A program made the translations under genes and the position numbers. From Diacronema lutheri (taxonomy: Eukaryota; Haptophyta; Pavlovophyceae; Pavlovales; Pavlovaceae), in contig JAGTXO010000065.1 of assembly GCA_019448385.1 (NCBI GenBank), positions 117,747 through 181,746 on the forward strand: 64,000 nucleotides of DNA, given 5' to 3'. The notes under the pieces are model-generated. The model ran no database searches. It was not told the origin of the DNA and saw only the letters and a list, made by a program, of their open reading frames with translations. Shown piece by piece: positions 55,713 through 64,000 of the stretch; the stretch's first letter is position 1; the number at the start of each line of letters is the position of its first letter.

Positions 55713-58700
55713 TCGCCCGCGTCGCCGGCCGGCGGCGGCGGTGGCGGCGGTGGCGGCGCGGCCACGGCGGCGGCAGCAGCGGCGGCGGCGGCGGTGGCGG
55801 CGGCGGCGGCGCCCAGCGCGGGCGGCGGCGGCGTGGCGGCGGCGGTGGCGGCGGCGGTGACGCCAGCGGCGGCCTTGGCGCCGCGCGTCTGCGGCGGCGT
55901 TTCGGCGCCATCGGGGCTGCCCCCGCCGCGCACCGCGCTCGTGACCGCGCAGACGCCGCCCGGCGCACGATCGCTGGCCGCGCCGGTCAGCGCGACGCGG
56001 AGGCGCTCGCCGACAGCGTACATGTCCGCCACGCTGAACGTGCGCGGCGCGGACGAGCAGCCCGCCGCGGCGAGCGCGTCGTTGAGCGCGCCCACTATCG
56101 CGAGGCCGCACGTCGCGCCACGCTGCGCCGCCTCGTTGAGCAGCAGCGCGCGGCGCACGCGCGAAATGTCGAGACCCGCCGCGTGCAGCGTGGCAGTTAT
56201 CGCCTTGGCGAGCATGAGCGCCTGCCTGCAGGGCGACGCGAGCGTGTCGACGAGCACCGCGTCGTAGCGATGCTCGCCCGCGCGCGCGACGCGCACAAGG
56301 CGCAACGCGGTGAAATGGCCGGAGGCGAGCTGCGCGCCGTCGTCACCGCCCGCGCCGCCGCGCTCGTCCGACGGGCTCCACACGCCGATGACAGCCTGCG
56401 TTGTCGCCTCGCTGCGCAGGCGGTGCAGCAGCGCGGCGCGCTCGGCGTCGTCCTGAAACACCGCGGGTTGCGCGGCGAGCGGCACGTGGCAGACATGCCC
56501 GCCGCCGGCCTGCCCGTGCACGCGCAGCACGACCTCGCAGCACGCGTCGACGGTTGAGGCGAGCATGTCGCCGCTGGCGATGCGCTCCACCTCTGCCTGC
56601 GGGAGGCCGGCGCTCGCGGCGGCGGCGGCCAGCCGGCGCGCAGCCGCGTCGCCCGCCCACGCAAGCAGCGCCGAGTTGGCGGGTTGGAGGGGAAGCTCAA
56701 GGGCGGCTGGTTCGGTGGCGGTAGCCTCGTTGGCAACGGGCACGTTGGCGGTGCGCGCGTTGGCGGCGGGCGCGGCGGCGATGGCTGGTGGGGCGGAAGA
56801 CGCGCCCGCGGCGGCGGGCGCGGACGCGGCAGCGGCAGCGGCTAGTGGGGCGGGGAAAACGCCGTCGGTGGCAGGCGCGGAGGCGAATGCAGGAGCAACT
56901 AGTGGGGCGGGAAAATCGGCGGCAGGCGCGAAGGCGGATGCAGCAGCGGCTAGTGCGGCGGGGAAAACACCGTCGGCGGCAGGCGCGAAGGCGGATGCAG
57001 GAGCGCCCAGCGGGGCGCAGAAAACACCGTCGGCGGCAGGCGCGAAGGCGACAGCAGCAGCGGCCAGTGGAGCGGAGGCGCAGGGCCACGCGCGCGCCAG
57101 CCGTGCAAGCCCAAGCCGCGCGCGAGCGACGCACGCGCCGATGGCCGAGGCGGCGGCGCAGGCCACGACGTGGCCTGGCACCGGTGTGGCCAGCCGCTCG
57201 CGGGTGTGCACGTCGAGCCGCGCCCCACGCCAAGAGCGGCGGCGCGCTGAACGGAGGCGCGCGACCCCGATCGATCCGCCCGCGCACGCGCGCGCCGGCT
57301 CAGTGTGGCCAACGCGCGCCGCTATGCAAGGCGCGCGCGCGATAACGGCGGCTGTCGGCCGTGGCGTGCGCGTGGCGGCGCCGCGGCGACGGGCGCGGCA
57401 CACGAGCCGCTCGGGCGCGCCGCCGCCGCGCGGCACGATGTCGAGCAGCACGGTCACGCCGCGCGCGCGCGCGACCGCCGTGCACGCGAGCCGCACGGGC
57501 AGCGGCGGCCCGTCCGGGCGCGCGAGCGCCGCCACCTCGGCGTCGGTGAGGCTGTGCAGCTCGCGGCGCGCGCGCGCGAACGCGGCGATGTCCGCGCGCA
57601 GCTCCGCGTCCGTGCCGAGCGCGGCACGCGCGTGCACGGGGAGCGACGCGCGCAGCGCGTGGAGCACGCCGCCGCGCGCGCCGCGCGGCGCCGGCGCGCG
57701 CTCGCGCTCAGCGCGCGCGGCGCGCGTGAGCTCGCGCACCGCGCGCGCGAGATTGCGCCGCGCGGCCGCGACGGGAGGGCTAGGTGCGCGCGCGCGCCGG
57801 TTGTAGCGCGGCCGCGCCGAGTCGAGGGGCGGCGGACGCGGTGCGTACGCCGCGGCGCGGCCCGCGCGCCAAAAGGCCGGCGGCGGGCGCAGCTCCGTCG
57901 CGTCGACCGCGGCCGCGAGCGCGCCGAGCGCGGCGTCGCTGTCGCCCGCCGCGTCGGCCGCGTCGACGAGCACGAAGAGCGCGCCGAGCGCGCGCGACGC
58001 GGCCGCCTGCGCGGCGGTGGGGCGGGCGCAGGCAGCGACGCATGCGGCCGCCATGCCGCGCGCCGCGGCGAACGCCGGTGACGTGACGGCCGCGCCGATG
58101 GCAACGGCGGCGGCGGCGACGGTGGAGGCGGCAGCGCCGGCGATGGAGGTGGCAGCGGCGGCGGCGCTTGCCATCGCGCGGCGCGCGAGACGCGAGGCGC
58201 CACCGACCGCCGCCGCCGCAGCGCGCGCTGCGCGCGCGCCGGTGGCGCGCATCGTCGCCGCGCCAGGCGCCGCCGCGCCGACGCCGCCGGCGCCCGCGCC
58301 GTCGCCGCTCTCGGCCGTGCAGGGCTCCGATGGCGAACCCGGCGTGCGCTGGCGCGTGATGCGCGCGCCGAGGCGCGCGCTCCGCGCCGCGCGGCCGGCG
58401 ACGTCGAGGAAGCGCCGTGCGCGCGCCGCGCGCAGGCCACGCGCGCGCGGCGGCGCACCGACAGGCGCCGAGCGCCGCGGCGCGCACGCCGGCGCGTCGC
58501 TGTCGGGTTGCGCAGCGCGCGCGCGGGAACTCGGCGCGGCGTGTGCGGGCGGCGGGCGCGCGCCCGCGCGGCGCAGAGGCGCGAGGCGCCGGCCGCAGAC
58601 GAGGCGTGTGCGCAACCAGGACGGCGAGGGCCGCAGGGCGCCGTCGACGTCGCGCATCGGCGGGCCGCGAGCCCGCCGCGCAGCCGTGCGGCGCGCGCGA

Positions 58701-61700
58701 GGCGCTCGGCGGCGCGCGCGCCGCACGGCGCGCGCGGCGGCGCGCACGCCAGCGACGGCTGCGGCCACGCCGCGCGCCAACACGGCCGCGGCGTGCGCCA
58801 TCGCACCGAGCACGGCGCGTGGCGCGCCGAGCAAGCGCAGCAAGCGCGACGCCGTCGCGCGCGCCGGCGCACCGTGTGCAGGGGCCTCGCCAGCGCCAGC
58901 ACCGACGCCGCCATCGCCGCAGCCGCAGGTGGCGTCGCCGCCGCCGCAGGCGTCGCGACGGACGCCGCCGCCGCCGAAACAACCGCCGCACACGTCGCCG
59001 CCGACGTTGCCACCCCAGCCGCCGTTGCGTGCGCAGGTGGCTGCGGCGCGTGCGTGCGGGAGGCGTGCCGTGCGGCGCGCATCACACGGGCTGCGCGACG
59101 CGAGCGACGCCGCCGGGGTCCCCGCTGCGCCAGGCGCGCCGTGCGCGCCAGCCTCGCCGGCCTCGCCGGCGCGCGGTCGCGCGCTCGCCTCGACGTGGCC
59201 GCCTCCGCCGCCATCGCCGCCGTCGAACCGGGCGGCGGAGGGCTGCCGCTCGAACCGCTCGTCGGCGTCGGCCGCCACCGCCGCCTCGCGCTCCGCCGCC
59301 GCGGCGGCCGCACGGCGCGCGTGGCGGAGCGCGCGGCCGCCGTCCGCTGCGCGGCGTGGCGGCGCGGGCGCGGGCTTCGGCGCGCGCGGCCCCTCGGCGC
59401 GCTCGCGGAGCACGGCGAGCGGCGTGCCCGTGGCGACGCTCGTGCAGACGCGCCGCAAGGCGGCGCTTACGCACGCGTGGACGACGCGCGCCGTCCGCTT
59501 GTCGGCGGCGCGCGCGGCGCGGCGCGCGGCCTTGGCGGCGGCCTTTTTGGCGCGCCTCTGCTCCGCCTGCTCCGACAGCGCGCGCGCCTGGCGCTCGGCT
59601 GCGAGCGCGTCCTCGGGCGAAACGGTCGGCCTCGGCGGCCGCGCGCGCGCGCTGCGACGCTGCGCGCTGCGGCGGTCGGACGGCGGCTGCCGCGGCGGCG
59701 AGGACGGCGAGCGCGAGCTCGGCGTGGGCGACCAATCGCCGCTGACGGTTGCGAGCGGCGCAAACGGGTTGTCGTCCCCGCGACCCGCGGCGTGCGACAG
59801 TGCACGCGGCGTCGGGCGCCGGCCGACCGCTGGCGGGCCCCACTCGGACGGCGGCTCCGAGGGCGAGCGCGCCGTCGGCGCCGCGCGTTGCGCGGCCGGC
59901 GGCGCCTCCCGGTCCAGCGCCGCCTGCTCTCTCGCCGCGGCCTGCTCGTCACCCTCCGGCACGCCACGCGGCGCGAGCACCGCGGTGGCGCAGCGCGTCG
60001 CGTTGAGCAACGCCGCCTCCATCTGCCGCACGCTGGCCTTGGCGCACGCCACACCCTGTCTCGCCCGGCGCAGCGCCTCGTGCGCGCGGCGCACATCCGC
60101 GTCGGCATCTTCGCGCATGCCAAAGTGCGCCTGTTGCAGCCGCAGGTCCGCAGGGCGCCCCTGCGCGCGAGGGGCACGGGCGCGGCGGCGCGCAGGTGAC
60201 GGAGCTGGCGCGCCGTTCTGCGCTGCGCGCACGCCAATCGACGGGCGCGCGCGCGGCGGGGCGCGCGCGCGCGCGCGCGCGCGCGCTGCCTACCCAGCCG
60301 CCGGCCGGCTCGCGCGAGCGCGCCAGCTGCTCCGCCGCCTCGGCGTCGAGCACGCGCTGCTGCGCCTCCTCCTCGCCCAGTGCAGCGAGGTGCAGCCGGC
60401 GGGCTGCCTTGCGGCAGTTGCCCTCCGCCTTGCCCACGGCCTTGCGCGCCGCGTCGACGGGGTCGTCGTTGGCTCTGGCGCGCCTGCGCTTGCCCTTGTC
60501 GGCGGGCGGCGGCTTGGCGCGCTGCAGCGTGCCGAGCGCGTCGTCGGCTCCGCGCGCGGCCGCCCGCGGGCGGCGGGCCCCAAAAAGCGCACCGGTCGCC
60601 GTGCGCGCCGCGCAAGCAACGACCAGCGCTGACATGCCGGCGAAGACCGCACCGCCCAGCGCCACGGTTGCCACGATGCGCAGCGTCCCGTGCGCAAGCC
60701 GCGCTGCCTCCGCCGCTTTGGCGGCCTCGCGCGCGCGCGCATCGGCGGCTCTCATCTCGTGCAGCAGCCCGGCCGCGCCGCTCGCGCCGTCGCGGCCGCG
60801 CGCGAGCTCGCACAGCACCGCCGCCGCGCGCCGCGTGGGCTCGCGCGCGAGCAGCTGCGCGCCGCCGTCGGGGCGCAGCTTCTCAACGAACTCGACAAAC
60901 GTCGCGTCGCGCCAGAGGGACATGCGGAAGGCCCTGTGCACCGCCCCCTCCTGCTCGCGCATCCGCCGTGCCGCCCGCCTGCCGTCGCGCGCGTGCGCGT
61001 GCGCGGCCGCGTCGAATCCCGCGACGCCGCGCTGCGCGTCGCGCGCGGCCGACGACGGCGCCGCCGCGCTGCCCGCCAAGGGCGCCGCAGCGGCGACGCG
61101 CGCGTGCGGAGCGACGGGATCGCCGGCGGCCGGCGGCTCGGCGCGCTGCGGCGTGCCGTTTGCTCCGCGCGCGGCCGTCCCGGGGGAGATGGCCGCGATG
61201 GCGCCGCCAGCCGCGCCGCGCGCCAGCCACGCGCATAGGCTGCCGACGAGCTCGCCGAGACCCCCGACGGTCGCCGCGGCGGCGAGTGCGCCGGGCTTGC
61301 CGGCCGACAGCGGCTCGCGAGCGTCGTCGTCGCAGCCGCCGGCACCCGTCTTGGCGAGTGCGTCGCGCTCGCCCTCGACGCCCGCCACGACCGCCGCCCC
61401 TCCGTCGTCCGCCGCGCCGGCCGCGCGCGCGGCCGGGCGCAGAGGAGGCGTGCCGGTGCAGCCGTCGCCGCTCGTCTTCGCCGTTTCCTCCACTTTGGTC
61501 ACTTCGTCGCCACCTGCGCCATCTCCGACGCCGGGGCCCTTGGTCACGCTTGCCGCCATGCGCGCCGTGCCCGCCGGCCAGCCCGCCGACTGCTCGAGCG
61601 CGGCGGCGAGCGGCGCGACGCGCGTCGACTCGGGCGCGCTCTCGTCATCGGGCTCGAGCGCGTTGTGCAGGCGCGCGAGCGCGCGCTCGACGGCCGCGGC

Positions 61701-62033
61701 GCCACTGCCGGGGGCGCGGCTCGCCGCGCGCACCGCGCGCCGCCAGGCCGGCGCGAACATGAGCGCCGGCTCGAGCGCCGCGAGCGCGCGCGCCTCGCGC
61801 GCGTCGCTCGCGCCGAGGCGCGGCGGCACGCGCGCGGCTCCGCGCGGCGCGGTGCCTCGGAAGCGTGGGCTCAGCGTGTAGGCGAGGTGCTGCGGCACGC
61901 CGCGCGCCTCCGCGCGCGCGCGTCCGTCCTCGACCTCGCGCCGCGCCTTCGCGATCGCCGGCGTGGCGCGCGCGAGCCAGTCGGGGTCGGCGGGCAGGTG
62001 GATCACGACGAGAATCGGCGCCCAGTCCCAGCC
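45075..62033 (-). CDS. Giant polyprotein: Ulp1-like, YqaJ, chromodomain, Fanzor nuclease
   Basis: Three clear exons: 62033(or earlier)-60294, 60160-46928 (13.2 kb, 4,411 codons without a stop) and 46799-45075. Introns are GT-AG, phase 0: GGCTGG|GTAGGC to GCGCAG, and AAT|GTGCGC to GCGCAG. Splicing joins the end of the long exon (LTGRPPRYNVAPLRTHN) to VPRNVRLAASAIWVTL inside one Fanzor domain, so the nuclease and all upstream domains are on one chain of more than 5,500 residues. Order: unknown N-terminal domain, membrane helix near 60.65 kb, Arg/Ala-rich regions, Ulp1-like protease (56.1-56.4 kb), degenerate Ulp1-like modules, YqaJ exonuclease (51.5-51.95 kb), chromodomain (48.1-48.24 kb), Fanzor (45.4-47.8 kb), acidic Asp/Gly tail. 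Poly-Ala and PPPAAAP linkers separate modules. The upstream part is frame-broken. Mobile element or domesticated gene is undecided. Confidence 0.7.
45430..47795 (-). other. Fanzor (eukaryotic TnpB-like) nuclease domain
   Basis: Begins about LPGFVVKRSTLNAGPQ and spans the 46800-46927 intron. Marks: helical N-part (AAVHRLTTQAYRVINKVV), VVTDGVAVHAVG (the TDG strand typical of Fanzors), RuvC-I VVVAADPNMGNITTY (Asp, near 46275), RuvC-II FVPEPYTSMHCS (Glu, near 45735) and RuvC-III HRDYNAARNIF (Asp, near 45550). A Cys-rich insert with CPAC stands where the zinc finger is expected; the first knuckle has one Cys rather than CxxC. Known Fanzors are RNA-guided DNA nucleases. All catalytic acids are present, so activity is plausible. 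Confidence 0.85.
46800..46927 (-). other. Intron inside the Fanzor coding region
   Basis: 128 bp, donor AAT|GTGCGC, acceptor GCGCAG|GTG, phase 0. It is needed to join the N-terminal helical part of the Fanzor to its RuvC part; reading through gives an Arg-rich tail and a stop at 46757. Confidence 0.75.
48070..48240 (-). other. Chromodomain
   Basis: TYEVEAVVDERRKAGKK, then FQFRIRWRGYDESADTWEPE and a C-terminal helix (SSDLVAQFRKTRDEQ). Tyr, Trp and Trp sit at aromatic-cage positions, so methyl-lysine binding (for example H3K9me or H3K27me) is expected. It lies about 90 residues before the Fanzor N-terminus. Confidence 0.9.
48430..49600 (-). other. Two degenerate Ulp1-like modules
   Basis: Module at about 49.5-49.2 kb: strands around ALLVLHTPAG and ALGLVATRSR, then PEPQSACNARAAALLCLQAV. 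Module at about 48.75-48.4 kb: LLVVLLCVPV, GLLVADRP, ALVRYDFAP, then VRSQPRGGDDGARALATFACL. Both repeat the strand-strand-helix-Gln-loop-helix order of C48 proteases, but the catalytic set is incomplete (second module has Asp in place of Cys). Assignment is by pattern. Confidence 0.4.
50010..50115 (-). repeat. PPPAAAP-encoding tandem repeat
   Basis: A GGCGGCGGCGCGGCGGCGGGC-like 21-bp unit repeats about five times and encodes a PPPAAAP linker in the polyprotein. Confidence 0.85.
51460..51955 (-). other. YqaJ/lambda-exonuclease-like nuclease domain
   Basis: QRSPRWHDERWEEVTGSKVG, TAGILGEAVALRKL (Glu), FAFSPDGLAIL (Asp), VLVEVKTLTKAG (Glu-x-Lys) and HRDQLQLGMHVLGVSKALYV (Gln-x-Gln). These are the ordered active-site motifs of the PD-(D/E)xK YqaJ/lambda exonuclease family, which resect DNA ends for single-strand annealing. 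Confidence 0.88.
53870..54260 (-). other. Third degenerate Ulp1-like module
   Basis: KHAAVSLGCVDRPAVLVVQR, a spacer with GWCAHAAG, a helix (ARDVFNAIVERAWAL), then EQIADDAPDQAGVAALRVLY. The helix start matches the DCGV segment of C48 proteases with Cys replaced by Ala. Pattern-based. Confidence 0.35.
55633..55712 (-). repeat. GGC-type triplet repeat encoding poly-Ala
   Basis: A long (GGC/GCC)n run encodes more than 20 Ala in a row between the protease region and the rest of the polyprotein. Confidence 0.9.
56060..56410 (-). other. Ulp1/SENP-like C48 protease domain with intact site
   Basis: AVIGVWSPSD, GHFTALRLVRV (His, near 56316), YDAVLVDTLAS (Asp, near 56250), then ALLLNEAAQRGATCGLAIVG (Gln and Cys, near 56120). 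Order and spacing fit the C48 catalytic set His-Asp-Gln-Cys. Members remove SUMO-like tags; several large eukaryotic transposons carry such domains. Polyprotein self-processing is a possible role. Confidence 0.7.
60161..60293 (-). other. Intron before the 13.2-kb exon
   Basis: 133 bp, donor GGCTGG|GTAGGC, acceptor GCGCAG|GGG, phase 0, joining LARSREPAGGW to GRPADLRLQQAHF in a helical region. It starts with a GC dinucleotide array. Confidence 0.7.
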
Positions 62034-63913
62034 GCGGGTTCTTGTGACGGTCGGGCACGACCCACACGAGCAGCACCGTGCCCTCCGCGCCGCACGCCGC
62101 CTCGTAGAATCCTGGGCTGCGAGCGCCAATCGGGCCTGACGCGCAGCGCCCGCGCGTGGTCGATGGCGGCGGCGCGGTCGCCATTGAAGTGAACCGTCGT
62201 CACCTCGCCGATGACGGACCGGCCGGACCGCCAGCAGAACACCGCGTCCGCCGACCCGCCGGCGATGGCCGCGAGCGATTCGGGCGCGGCGAGCCGCGGC
62301 AAGCCCTCGAAGGCGGCAAAGTCCTCGTGCGCATTGTACACGCCGCCCCAGCCGTCGTGCGCGTACGCGCGCGCGGCCGCTCGTACCGCGCGCGGGCTGG
62401 TTCTCCACGCCCGACGTCATGTGCCATGTCGTCCCCGCGAAGCCGGGCTCGCCCAGCTCGGCCCGCACGACGGCACCGTACCCCGCGCCCTGCGTCGGGG
62501 CGGCGAGGTGGTGCATGCCCGCGCCGGTCACAGCCCTCCGTGCGCTGCCGCGTGACGATCGTGCCCGTCGCGTGCGCGAAAAGCGTGTCGACCACGGCGG
62601 GCGCGCGCCCGCTGTTCGCCCGTAGCCGCGCCCTGCCCGCTTTTAGCTGCTCGGGGTCCTTGGCGTCGTACACGCGCGCGTCCGCGTCGCCCTCATCAGG
62701 CGCAGTGTAGACGCAGCGGCGTTCGAGCGGCGCCGAGCCACCGCCGTCCGCCGCCGCCGGCGAGGTTGGCGCCGCGCCCGCCGCCACCGCGCTCGTCGCC
62801 GCCGTGCCCGTCGCCACCGCCGCAGCCGCCGCGCCCGCGGGGTCGTCGTCCCCGTCCTCCGCGCCCTCCCCGTCGTCAGCGGTGGTGGCGTCGCCATCGT
62901 CCCCGTCGCCCTCGCCCCCGCCGAGGCTGCTGAATGGTCGGGGCCCCACGCCGAGGCGGCGCGCCGCTGCGGCGCACGCGGCGGTGGCGCTCGCGACGGC
63001 GGCCTTGGCGCCGCCGCGCCGCGCGGCCTGGCCGCCGTCGACAGCGCGCGGCCTGCAGCGCCCGTGAGCGCGTCGAGCGCGGGCCGTGCGTGCGATGCGG
63101 TCGTCGGGCGCGCGCAGCGCCGCCTCGACGGCCTGCAGCAGCCCGTCGGGCGCGGATCCGCCGACCACTGGCATCGCACGCCTCGGCGAGCCGCGCGGCC
63201 TCGGCGAGCCGCGCGGCCTCGCGGGTGAACGGGCCGAAGCGCCTGGCGCGGTCGCCGAGCAAGAGCGCCGATGGCGGCGCGGAGCGTGCGCGCGCGGGTC
63301 TCCTCGTACGCGGCCGTCGTGAGGCGCGCGAGGCGCGCGTCCAAAGCCTTCTTGATGTCGACAAGGACACTCGCGCGGCGGCGTAGAGCGTCGATGCGCT
63401 CGCCACGACCTCGGCCGCGACTGTTGCCGCGGCGAAGCAACACACGCGGCCCCACTCTGCGGGGCGCCTTGAAGGCATCGTGGGCGGCGCTGTTCTCTGC
63501 CGATGCGCTGCGCAAGCTTCTTGATGAGCACGCCGGCGCCGTGGCGTACGCCGATTCGCCGTTGCCCAAGGTGCGCGAATCGGCGAGCAGGGCGAGCGCG
63601 GCCGGCGCGGCGCGCGCCGCGCTGCGCGGGCGGCGCGAGGAGCGGTACGCCGCCGTCCAGTGCACGAGGCCGCTGGACGCGCGGAGGCAGAGCGGTAGCA
63701 CGACCACGAGCACCTGCCCAAACCGGTCCGCATCCGCGCATGCTTTGCGCAGGTTGCGCAGCGCCACCTTGAGCGCATGCTGCGAGCACCCCGTGTCGCC
63801 CACCCTACCCTGCTCGTGCCGAAATCCGCGTAACGCAGCAGGGCGATGAGGCAAGTGGATGGGACCACGTGGGGTTGGGTATCTCCCGGCGACAGAATGG
63901 TGCTGAGGGCCAC
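62034..63913 (-). pseudogene. Frame-broken 5' part of the polyprotein gene
   Basis: Protein-like segments follow each other in order but in changing frames: CSQHALKVALRNLRKACADA, LLLGDRARRFGPFTREAARL, PDGLLQAVEAALRAPDD, AVVDTLFAHATGTIVTRQR, GMHHLAAPTQGAGYGAVVR, YNAHEDFAAFEGLPRLAAPE, GFYEAACGAEGTVLLVWVVP, then PILVVIHLPADPDWLARA. Some shifts need only one base (for example near 62533 and 62375, within G or CG runs). No splice sites fit most of them. Either the 5' part is decaying or the sequence has indel errors here. The gene may extend beyond the window. Confidence 0.5.
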
Positions 63914-64000
63914 GAGAAACTGTCCGAGCCGCCCCGCCCGCCGTGCAAAGCGTCCTTCACGGAGTCCTCCATCTGCAGACTGTTGGCACGTCAGTGTCCG

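Noticed and set aside
1-64000. Bacterial contamination as the source of the GC-rich sequence
   Set aside because: Spliceosomal introns, fucoxanthin-type antenna proteins, reticulon, long tRNase Z and a chromodomain all point to a eukaryotic nucleus.

Overview
This window is nuclear DNA from a very GC-rich eukaryotic alga. It contains spliceosomal introns, six intronless light-harvesting proteins of the fucoxanthin-chlorophyll a/c type, a long-form tRNase Z, a SLC35B4-type nucleotide-sugar transporter and an ABCC transporter. A red-plastid alga is therefore certain enough; a haptophyte, perhaps a pavlovophyte, is my best inference from the extreme GC content and the light-harvesting sequences. 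Genes are packed tightly, mostly as divergent and convergent pairs, with start codons as little as 47 bp apart and one pair of overlapping stop codons.

Layout. 1-4 kb: the C-terminal half of an ABCC transporter. 4.1-5.9 kb: a Csm1/Pcs1-like coiled-coil protein and a small membrane protein. 6.2-12.2 kb: a light-harvesting protein, a UPF1/Sen1-type helicase and a reticulon-like protein. 12.5-24.4 kb: one six-exon gene for a coiled-coil protein of about 3,744 residues. 24.6-26.2 kb: an SVIP-like p97 adaptor, a decayed ARM-like gene and a 55-residue membrane peptide. 26.2-30.3 kb: tRNase Z. 30.4-36.5 kb: five almost identical light-harvesting genes in tandem; every spacer carries broken pieces of the two genes that flank the array. 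36.4-41.5 kb: a small membrane protein, the nucleotide-sugar transporter, a small acidic protein and MTA/SAH nucleosidase. 41.5-42.4 kb: a repeat island. 42.6-44.6 kb: a Raf/TKL-like kinase.

45.1-63.9 kb is the most unusual part. A single minus-strand gene has one 13.2-kb uninterrupted exon and appears to encode a polyprotein of more than 5,500 residues. In order it carries a membrane segment, an Ulp1-like cysteine protease with intact His/Asp/Cys, further degenerate Ulp1-like modules, a YqaJ/lambda-type exonuclease with intact catalytic motifs, a chromodomain, and finally, joined across a GT-AG intron, a complete Fanzor (eukaryotic TnpB/OMEGA) RNA-guided nuclease with all three RuvC motifs. 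The upstream 1.9 kb of the gene is broken by at least seven frame changes. I know of no described element with this architecture and regard it as a candidate new class of large Fanzor-bearing mobile element or a domesticated derivative.

Introns in the window favour GTGCG donors, and some are GC-AG. Several contain long homopolymers (30-35 C; 23 G on the sense strand) or pentamer arrays. All exon boundaries were placed by eye from frame, phase and splice dinucleotides and have no transcript support here.
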